19,410 bases of DNA from Treponema sp. (GTDB lineage Bacteria; Spirochaetota; Spirochaetia; Treponematales; Breznakiellaceae): NCBI GenBank assembly GCA_031263265.1, contig JAISGE010000042.1, forward strand, positions 1 to 19,410, in the 5' to 3' direction. Numbering within the stretch: the first letter of the stretch is position 1; each line of letters begins with the position of its first letter. A program made the position numbers and the translations under genes. Below are positions 13,533 to 19,410 of the stretch, piece by piece. The notes beneath the pieces are model-generated. The model had not been told where the DNA came from, ran no database searches, and saw only the letters and a list, made by a program, of their open reading frames with translations.

Positions 13533-14396
13533 TCACTTAAAAGAACTGCTCTTGAGGGTTTCAGGAGCTACTTTCTCGATGTTTTGCTGGAACACGATAA
13601 GCATCTTGTGAATGTCCTCTCGGGAACGGACCGATTGGCTTATCATGCTCCCCAGGGTCTCGTGCAAGCGGTCGTATTCCGCAAAGGATGCGTCCAGGGA
13701 GTTCAGATTCGTGTTTACCGTCCCAATGAGGACCTGTTCTGTCTTGTTGACTGCCACAAGCTTCTCAATCATCTGCGTACCCTGCTGTACCTCTTCTTTC
13801 ATGCTGTTCATTTCCTCGGCTAAGCGGTTTATCTTTTTGATAAGCTCCTCAATGTTGCCGGAGATCGCGGCTATTGCGTCTTTGGTAGTGGTGGCATGTT
13901 TACGGATCTCCTGGGCCACCACTGCAAAGCCCTTACCCGCGTTACCTGCCCGGGCCGCTTCAATGGAAGCGTTAAGGGCAAGAACATTGGTGATCTCCGT
14001 AATATTATGAATAACCGCCAGGTTTTCTCCTGCAGTTTTGGCAATACCTTGTAACTCATCGGTCAAAACAAAGGACTTACGGAAGCCACCGTCAATGACT
14101 TTATAGCCTTGATCCATAGAGGCCACGTACTGTTGGCTGTTTTTGCAGGAGTCGATGAAAAGGGCAGTACTGGTTTGAAAGGAACTTTGCACTTGCTTCA
14201 GCACTGTTGAAACCCGACTAAAGGTATTGTTGAGGTACTGAATGGTCATATCCAGCAGATCAACCCGGGCAATGATTTCAAATATGAGCGAATTCAGTTT
14301 ACTGTTTAGGTAATGCAATATCCGTTTAAGTTTGAGGGTAAAACCCTGAATCGTATAATGCTCTTCCCTGGTCTGCTCAAGGGTCTGGTTACTCAT
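13533..14396 (-). CDS. Soluble methyl-accepting chemotaxis protein
   Basis: A 287-residue cytoplasmic receptor-like protein with no membrane segment. The chemoreceptor signalling hairpin ITNVLALNASIEAARAG...GKGFAVVAQEIRK (about 130-165) is the part of MCPs that binds CheA and CheW. Flanking helices form a coiled coil; there is no HAMP and no recognised sensor domain. The N-terminal 110 residues are helical-looking and may bind a partner. The gene starts directly after the FIST gene stop (TAG then ATG, no spacer), with GGGAGG inside the end of the FIST gene as ribosome site. The natural reading is that the FIST protein is its sensory partner, passing a signal to the kinase in trans. No C-terminal CheR pentapeptide is seen. 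Confidence 0.85.
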   Translation of the reverse strand: MSNQTLEQTREEHYTIQGFTLKLKRILHYLNSKLNSLIFEIIARVDLLDMTIQYLNNTFSRVSTVLKQVQSSFQTSTALFIDSCKNSQQYVASMDQGYKVIDGGFRKSFVLTDELQGIAKTAGENLAVIHNITEITNVLALNASIEAARAGNAGKGFAVVAQEIRKHATTTKDAIAAISGNIEELIKKINRLAEEMNSMKEEVQQGTQMIEKLVAVNKTEQVLIGTVNTNLNSLDASFAEYDRLHETLGSMISQSVRSREDIHKMLIVFQQNIEKVAPETLKSSSFK

Positions 14397-15506
14397 CTAA
14401 TACCTCCCGAAAAAGACCGCGGTTAAGGTCTGGTTATGGCGGATAAACAAGTCCTCTCCATAAACATTAAGCCCAATAAAGGGGATACTCCTGAACGCAT
14501 CGTTGAAAGCCTCAACCTTGTTGAGGGTCTGGAGTTCCATGAGCCTATGCGCACAGTTAAATAAAATTGCCCCTTGCACCTGGGGCAGGTGTGCTGCTCC
14601 ATCCTGCAACGTCTTCCGGGTATCTGCTATGATGTCTCCCCGTTTCAAAAGATGCAGGGTAGTACCCGCTTCTATATAACAATAACTCATGAGTCCACTT
14701 CCTTCTATAACCTTGTGCAGACTGCGGCAATACACCATGTTGCCAGAAACCACCCCTACAGGATTCAAGGCAAACACATCAAAGGTAAGCTGGTCCATAC
14801 TTTTGAGGCCTAGTAGTTTTGCATAATAAGGCGCTGCAGGCTCTCCGTTGAGTTCCCAGATAATGCGATGCTTTACGTCACTCTTGGTTACCATCATGGA
14901 CGTGGCGGTCGGGGTAAAATGGATATAGTGGTTGTAATGAAAGGGTATCTTCATCTTCATAACCAACAGCACAAGGCCGTCTGCGGAAACCTGGTTATCA
15001 ATCCCAACCAGGGTTTTGGTAAAATTCAGTTCATCTGCAGCGGCTCCCCCCACAAAGGGCAGATTGAGTCCCGCCTCCAGGCTCAATACCTGCATGATCT
15101 CTTCCCCGAGGGCGAGACCATCACTTAAGATGATGCCCAGGTAGTTGTCGGGATCCAGGGATCGGTACCCGATCTTCCGTTTGAGGTCTTCAACGGCCTC
15201 AGTAGCGGTCTTGGCGGCATCGGTCTTAACTCCCTCTTTGAGGGTACTAAAGACTTCCTCAACTTCATCGGCACTCAGGGACAGGGCGACTACCCCTTTT
15301 TTCACCACCCCGGCGGTACACCAGCCTCCCAGCATGGACCCTACCACACAGACCGCTTGAGGGAAAGCCCGCTTCAGCGCTCGGTGGGGTTCAAACCGTT
15401 CATATTCCACTGAAAAGAAGCAGAGCACCACCTTAATCCGGGGTTGTTCTATTTCTTTAATCAGGCCGTCTATATCATAACTTTGACGGCCTCCCATCTT
15501 GATCAT
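14397..15506 (-). CDS. FIST-domain sensory protein
   Basis: A 369-residue protein with FIST_N (about 25-200) and FIST_C (about 215-350), an intracellular sensory module that is found with chemoreceptors, kinases or cyclases and is proposed to bind small ligands such as amino acids. Typical stretches are LALGEEIMQVLSLEAG followed by NLPFVGGAAADELNF, and near the end GLNVYGEDLFIRHNQTLTAVFFGRY. No signal peptide or membrane helix. ATG 15506 has AAGGAG about 6 bases upstream; a second Met at codon 4 is possible. The gene abuts the soluble MCP without any spacer, and the transmembrane MCP lies 95 bases upstream on the same strand. The ligand is unknown; histidine and threonine pathway genes nearby are only suggestive. 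Confidence 0.88.
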   Translation of the reverse strand: MIKMGGRQSYDIDGLIKEIEQPRIKVVLCFFSVEYERFEPHRALKRAFPQAVCVVGSMLGGWCTAGVVKKGVVALSLSADEVEEVFSTLKEGVKTDAAKTATEAVEDLKRKIGYRSLDPDNYLGIILSDGLALGEEIMQVLSLEAGLNLPFVGGAAADELNFTKTLVGIDNQVSADGLVLLVMKMKIPFHYNHYIHFTPTATSMMVTKSDVKHRIIWELNGEPAAPYYAKLLGLKSMDQLTFDVFALNPVGVVSGNMVYCRSLHKVIEGSGLMSYCYIEAGTTLHLLKRGDIIADTRKTLQDGAAHLPQVQGAILFNCAHRLMELQTLNKVEAFNDAFRSIPFIGLNVYGEDLFIRHNQTLTAVFFGRY

Positions 15507-15570
15507 AACTGCTCCTTACTATATCAACAGGGTTTTTTTATATTTTTATACTTTTTTATATGGGAAGGCT

Positions 15571-15594
15571 GTTTCAAAACTGAAGTTTTGAAAC
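15571..15594. repeat. Intergenic palindrome, copy 4
   Basis: GTTTCAAAAC (15571-15580), spacer TGAA, GTTTTGAAAC (15585-15594): a perfect 10-bp inverted repeat and the most regular copy. It lies between the stop of the transmembrane MCP and the FIST gene. A very T-rich plus-strand stretch (about 15531-15560) adjoins it. Confidence 0.85.
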
Positions 15595-15601
15595 GGACGT
15601 C

Positions 15602-17797
15602 TTATACTTTAAATCGATCGGTCAAATCATTAAGCTCTCGGACAATACCAGCATTCTTATACGACGCTTCCATAATATGCGTAACCGTTTTATCGATATT
15701 ACCGGTAAACTCCGCAATACCCTGGGTACTCTGCTGGACTTGATGGGAAGCCGCTTCCAAGTGGCTCATAGCCTTGAGGATCGCGGCAGAGTCGGTGTTC
15801 ATCTCCACCGACTCATCCCGGATCTGAAGGGTGTTTTTCTGAATCAGTTCCAGCGCTTCTAATACCTGGTGGCTTCCTTCTTCCTGTTCAATCATAGCAA
15901 GAGAAATCTCCTCAATCAAGGTATTGACCTGGGTGATGTACTGGGAAATTCGGTTAAAGCTGCTATCGGCGTTTGCCGTGGCGCTTACGATTTCAGTAAT
16001 CGTGGCAATACTCTGCTTCAGAGCATCCCGGATCATTTTTGATTGTTGAGCAGCGTTTGCCGCCAGTATACCGATTTCAGTGGCCACCACCGCAAATCCC
16101 CGCCCGGCTGTCCCTGCATGGGCCGCTTCAATAGAGGCGTTCATGGCTAACAAGTTGGTCTTGGATGCAATGGCATTGATCACCTTATTAGTATCCAGGA
16201 GTTGGGAGGACTGTTCGGCCAAGGCTTGTACCAAGACGTTGACACCGGTGAGGTTATGCTTGCCAGCCTCAGAAGCGGTGATCAGATCCTGAAACATGGT
16301 CTTCACCTGGAGGCTATGCTTGGAAATGGAAACGATATTTGCGGCCATTTGATGCACTGCCGCAGATGATTCGGTAATCCCAGTGGTTTGGGATTCAATC
16401 TCTTGGGAAAGGGTATTGATGCTCACGCTGATCTGCTGTACCGCACTTATGGCCTTCCTTACGGTATCCTCTTGTTCGTTGGTCTGGGTATGCAGGTTGC
16501 TGATATTGGTGCTAATGGCAGATACTTCTGAGACTATACCGTCAGAGTACCGTTCAAGCTCCAAGGAAACCTTTTCAATACGCCGTTCCTGGTGCACAAC
16601 CTCACTGATGAGGAATTGGAGGGTACTCATAAACGTATTAAAATAGATGCCTACCTCGGAAATCTCATCATTCCCCGCCACGGTAAGCCGATCGGTAAGA
16701 TTCCCTGAACCTTCAGATATGTCATGGAGGGCAGCCGCGGTACGGGTAAGGGGGGTAATGATCCGGTTATTGAGAATCAAGATCACTACCACCAGGATCA
16801 GGATGATCCCTATCAAAAAAGACAAGGCAATGAAGGTCATATCGTACAGTGCCCCAAAGAGTACTCGTTCAGGGATGGTGAGCACCACTTCATAATCGGT
16901 TTCAGCAACAAAGGACCTGACCATGATATAGGGTTTCTTGGTTGTCTCATGCTTAAAACGGGTATACTGATTACCTATTGCCTCTAAGTTTTGTAGGGCT
17001 TTTACCATTGCCGGGGAGAGATCGTCGGAGGAAATATCCTGATTAACATGTAAAGCGGTTTCCACATACGCAGCGCGAGAAGGATCGTACTCCCGGATAG
17101 CCGCCACCATCCCTGAACGGGACATCAACATCAAGTTCACCTGGTTTCCAAAATTGGTATCAATATTCCTGGTAATGGTATCCAGAAGGCTGTTTACGCT
17201 TCCGGTATTAAGCATCAAGGCAAAAAGCCCGCCGTTGCTGCCTTCCCTGGTCCGGATCGTGGCAGCTACGACAATTTGCTTTTGCCCGGTTGACCGGGAG
17301 AGATTGGGATCCGAGACAAAGGTCCTATAGTACCCTTGAGGATTTTGGGTAACCAGCCGCGTAAAGTAATCTCTGGTGTTCAGGAGGGTCGGGTTTGCCT
17401 GGGGATCCTCATTATCTGCACTTACCAGGCCATCCAGCGCAGGATTCCCCGGATTATCCGAACGATAATAGGAACCATCTGGCCTGACCACCATATAGGT
17501 CTCTATGGCATCAACGGTAGAGAGTTTGTCTAGGGAAGTCTCCATAACCTGGGTAACTAAGGGCCAATCCATGGCCTGGACTGCAGGATACAGTGCGCAG
17601 GACTGGGCAAATCCTCGCTTTTCCGCAAAGAACGAGCTCACATCACTGGCGATGGTATTGGCATATTCTCCCAGAAAGCCCAAAGCATTCTGCTGGATGG
17701 TTTTACCAGACCTAAAAAGCATAAAAAACATCCCTACTATAAAAGGAATTATCGAAATAACCGTGAACGTGATGGCAAGTCTCTTTTTTAACTTCAT
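15602..17797 (-). CDS. Transmembrane methyl-accepting chemotaxis protein (dCACHE-HAMP-MCP)
   Basis: A 731-residue chemoreceptor. TM1 is about 5-27 (LAITFTVISIIPFIVGMFFML). A periplasmic sensor of about 280 residues follows, with double-CACHE features (YMVVRPDGSYYRSD, RDYFTRLVTQ, QIVVAATIRT, GLFALMLNTGSVN). TM2 is a long hydrophobic run near 318-342, then a HAMP domain (RIITPLTRTAAALHDISEGSGNLTDRL as two pieces) and a signalling coiled coil whose tip is TNLLAMNASIEAAHAG, continuing TAGRGFAVVATEIG, near 545-575. dCACHE sensors commonly bind amino acids or organic acids. An in-frame TTG lies at 17806, but GGAGA (plus 17808-17812) is 10 bases from ATG 17797 and only 1 from the TTG, so the ATG is chosen. 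No C-terminal CheR pentapeptide (ends DRFKV). Confidence 0.92.
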   Translation of the reverse strand: MKLKKRLAITFTVISIIPFIVGMFFMLFRSGKTIQQNALGFLGEYANTIASDVSSFFAEKRGFAQSCALYPAVQAMDWPLVTQVMETSLDKLSTVDAIETYMVVRPDGSYYRSDNPGNPALDGLVSADNEDPQANPTLLNTRDYFTRLVTQNPQGYYRTFVSDPNLSRSTGQKQIVVAATIRTREGSNGGLFALMLNTGSVNSLLDTITRNIDTNFGNQVNLMLMSRSGMVAAIREYDPSRAAYVETALHVNQDISSDDLSPAMVKALQNLEAIGNQYTRFKHETTKKPYIMVRSFVAETDYEVVLTIPERVLFGALYDMTFIALSFLIGIILILVVVILILNNRIITPLTRTAAALHDISEGSGNLTDRLTVAGNDEISEVGIYFNTFMSTLQFLISEVVHQERRIEKVSLELERYSDGIVSEVSAISTNISNLHTQTNEQEDTVRKAISAVQQISVSINTLSQEIESQTTGITESSAAVHQMAANIVSISKHSLQVKTMFQDLITASEAGKHNLTGVNVLVQALAEQSSQLLDTNKVINAIASKTNLLAMNASIEAAHAGTAGRGFAVVATEIGILAANAAQQSKMIRDALKQSIATITEIVSATANADSSFNRISQYITQVNTLIEEISLAMIEQEEGSHQVLEALELIQKNTLQIRDESVEMNTDSAAILKAMSHLEAASHQVQQSTQGIAEFTGNIDKTVTHIMEASYKNAGIVRELNDLTDRFKV

Positions 17798-17924
17798 GAT
17801 ACTCAATCTCCTACATCATTAGATAACGGATAGGTATATAAAAATGCCTCAAGGAAAAGAGGTCTAAAGATGGACTCTTCCGCCTCCATATTAAGATTGC
17901 CGGGCAAAACAGCCCCAGATATTC

Positions 17925-17955
17925 TATGTAAACATGAAATGATTTAGCGCGTCAA
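17925..17955 (-). promoter_or_regulatory. Candidate promoter of the MCP gene
   Basis: On the minus strand TTGACG (plus 17950-17955) and TACATA (plus 17925-17930) are 19 bases apart, longer than ideal. It would give a leader of about 120 bases before ATG 17797. The rest of 17798-18094 holds no gene that I can support. Confidence 0.3.
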
Positions 17956-18039
17956 GAACACTTCTCATGCTTAGAAAGCAGTTTAATAAGGGGATTGTTA
18001 GAAAACTTGAGGAACTTTTTTATTTTTTTTGCCCTGTTG

Positions 18040-18068
18040 TTGTCTTCTGCTTCATGAATGCTTATGTT
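18040..18068 (+). promoter_or_regulatory. Candidate promoter of the TetR-type gene
   Basis: TTGTCT (18040-18045) and TATGTT (18063-18068), 17 bases apart. The start of transcription would be near 18075, inside the palindromic operator, giving a leader of about 20 bases with no Shine-Dalgarno. Confidence 0.35.
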
Positions 18069-18096
18069 ATAAGTTAACGACCGGTCGGTAACTTAT
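18069..18096. promoter_or_regulatory. Palindromic TetR-type operator
   Basis: A 28-bp inverted repeat centred on the CCGG at 18081-18084 (left arm ATAAGTTAACGACC, right arm GGTCGGTAACTTAT). Only one of 14 pairs fails. The core GACCGGTCGG resembles operators of AcrR/TetR-type repressors. It overlaps the predicted transcription start and the first two bases of the start codon at 18095, the position expected for autorepression. Confidence 0.75.
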
Positions 18097-19410
18097 GAAG
18101 AAAGCTGATATCATTAAAACCGCGTTCCGCGTGTGGGGACGGACCCTGTACCAATCAACAAGCCTCTCTGAAATTGCCCAGGAACTGGGGGTGAGTAAGT
18201 CCGCATTATACCGGCATTTTGAAAACAAACAAGCTCTCCTTGAGGCTATGTATGAACAGTTCTTCACCGAATATGTGGCGTTTATAAAGCCCCAGTACGA
18301 TAAGGCCCGGTTAAGCCAGGATAGACTTGACCAGCTTTTTAGCATCATGCGGATCGCGGTGGAGTATTATGTCCGGAATCGGGATACCTTTATTTTCTGT
18401 CTGGTCCAAGTATACGGTAACCAACGCCTCGATCAGATGGTAAGGTTCATGATCGCCCAAGGGCTGGATATGCAGGAGTTTCAGTGTCTTGAAGAGGGGG
18501 ACACCTCCTATCCTTCGGCCATGCAACTGGTTACTGCCACGTTAACCTTTTTGGTAGCCTATTTCCATAAGCACGGGTATACCGATAAAGAAGGCCCTGC
18601 AGATGAGCAGGTTGGGCAGTTTATTGCCTGGGTAGAAACGAGAATAGCCCATGGTTTGGGATTATACGAGGAGGCCATAGATGCGCTTGACTTTGAAGAA
18701 CTGGAAAGCCGCTTTGGTGCCTGGGCATTGGGATTCACGACAGACCGATGCCATAAGGATATGCAGGAATTAGAAAAAAGAAAAAAATATCCAAAAGCTG
18801 AGGATGGCAGCTTATTGAATGCAGTGGCAAGCGTGGTGGCTGAAGCAGGCCCCTGGAATGTGTCTATGGATATGGTGGCCCGCCGTTCAGGTTTATCCAA
18901 AAGCGGGCTTTATTCCCATTTCAAGAACAAACAGGATATGCTTCGACACTTATTCATGCGGGAATTCCAGCGGATCCTGGGCTATGCAGAAGGGGGCCTT
19001 ACCTTGTCGGCGATTCCTGAGGAACAATTGTACTTGGTGATCCTGTCTATCGTGGATTGTCTTCGTTCCCACCCTAAAATCTTGCAGATCGTAGACTGGC
19101 TCCGTACTCGGCCTTTGAACCTCTCTTCCAAGTCGCCAGAAGTATTGGAGATTTTTTCGGCGATCAAGTTCAAACCTGAAGTGCCTATAAGCGAACAGAC
19201 AAGACATCTGATTTTCTTTCTGATCATCAATACCCTGATGCTCCGTCCTCAGGGAATGGCTTTTTCGGAATTGCCCAACAAGAGTGTCAGGATCTTGTTT
19301 CGCTTTATTGCCTTGGGGGTTTCATCGGCGCCCCGCCCCCCCCGCCGCGGAGGGGGGGGGGGGGGGGGGGGGGGGTGGGGGGGTTGTTGGTGGTGTGTGG
19401 GTGTGGTTGG
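18095..19410 (+). CDS. Tandem TetR regulator with two DNA-binding domains (3' end unreliable)
   Basis: One open frame encodes two TetR-type halves. The first helix-turn-helix spans residues about 5-50 (SLSEIAQELGVSKSALYRHF, then ENKQALL); the second about 245-285 (SMDMVARRSGLSKSGLYSHF, then KNKQDML). Each is followed by a helical region of the size of a TetR ligand/dimer domain, joined by a charged linker near 215-240 (QELEKRKKYPKAEDG). TetR proteins are normally 190-220 residues with one such domain, so the chain could act as an intramolecular pseudo-dimer. ATG 18095 is the first start after an in-frame TAA at 18089; no Shine-Dalgarno is seen, and the operator covers the start. It diverges from the MCP gene. 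The frame has no stop before the window edge, but sequence after about 19330 is low-complexity, so the true C-terminus (near residue 412) is not visible. Confidence 0.85.
   Translation, partial: MKKADIIKTAFRVWGRTLYQSTSLSEIAQELGVSKSALYRHFENKQALLEAMYEQFFTEYVAFIKPQYDKARLSQDRLDQLFSIMRIAVEYYVRNRDTFIFCLVQVYGNQRLDQMVRFMIAQGLDMQEFQCLEEGDTSYPSAMQLVTATLTFLVAYFHKHGYTDKEGPADEQVGQFIAWVETRIAHGLGLYEEAIDALDFEELESRFGAWALGFTTDRCHKDMQELEKRKKYPKAEDGSLLNAVASVVAEAGPWNVSMDMVARRSGLSKSGLYSHFKNKQDMLRHLFMREFQRILGYAEGGLTLSAIPEEQLYLVILSIVDCLRSHPKILQIVDWLRTRPLNLSSKSPEVLEIFSAIKFKPEVPISEQTRHLIFFLIINTLMLRPQGMAFSELPNKSVRILFRFIALGVSSAPRPPRRGGGGGGGGGWGGCWWCVGVV
19331..19410. repeat. Low-complexity C-run/G-run at the window edge
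   Basis: Runs of C, then more than twenty consecutive Gs, then only G and T to the end; there is no A after 19351. This is unlike the coding sequence before it and is typical of a sequencing or assembly artefact at a contig end. The codons read through it should not be trusted. Confidence 0.8.

Noticed and set aside
17881..17940. GGGCAAAACAGCCCC stretch upstream of the MCP gene as a c-di-GMP riboswitch
   Set aside because: A short GGGC/GCCC hairpin and a GGGCAAA string occur, but the GEMM fold and its second helix are not there.

Overview
The window reads as a chromosomal segment of a spirochaete, most likely a host-associated Treponema or relative (for example the termite-gut group). This is inferred from the gene mix: a DUF4015 secreted protein, a NusG-II/Gx-transporter pair, a dCACHE chemoreceptor, and a FIST protein next to a soluble chemoreceptor. 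Composition looks moderately GC-rich by eye. No rRNA, tRNA, CRISPR array or intact transposon was seen. Both edges are low-complexity: an (AG)21 tract near the left, and a C-run followed by a long G-run on the right that looks like a contig-end artefact.

Region 1 (1-705) has no convincing gene. It holds a sigma70-type promoter, the AG repeat, a terminator-like hairpin, a 240-bp element with IS21-like inverted ends, and copies of an intergenic palindrome. Region 2 (706-2892) encodes a secreted protein with a propeller-like N-terminus and a DUF4015 (glycoside-hydrolase-like) C-terminus.

Region 3 (3068-7471) is a histidine biosynthesis operon, hisG-hisB-hisH-hisF-hisA/IE, with tight or overlapping junctions. 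It is preceded by what looks like a complete transcription attenuator: a promoter, a short leader ORF with four consecutive His codons, and three mutually exclusive RNA pairings ending in a strong intrinsic terminator just before hisG. The last gene is an unusual single-chain fusion of HisA, HisI and HisE. hisC and hisD are not in the window.

Region 4 (7490-9237) is a three-gene membrane operon: NusG-II protein, Gx transporter (S-component-like) and a CbiQ/EcfT-like protein. It has its own promoter and a structured leader. Region 5 (9288-10804, minus strand) has a small membrane-anchored protein of unknown function and an exported M15-type peptidase. Region 6 (10985-13456) is the bifunctional aspartokinase/homoserine dehydrogenase thrA.

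Region 7 (13533-17797, minus strand) is a sensory cluster: a transmembrane dCACHE-HAMP chemoreceptor, then a FIST-domain protein directly abutting a soluble MCP-signal protein. Region 8 (18095 to the edge) is a divergent regulator carrying two complete TetR-type DNA-binding domains in one chain. A near-perfect 28-bp palindromic operator reaches into its start codon.

Four good copies of an inverted repeat built on GTTTCAAAA / TTTTGAAAC lie between genes, always outside coding sequence. One appears to supply the -35 box of the next promoter.
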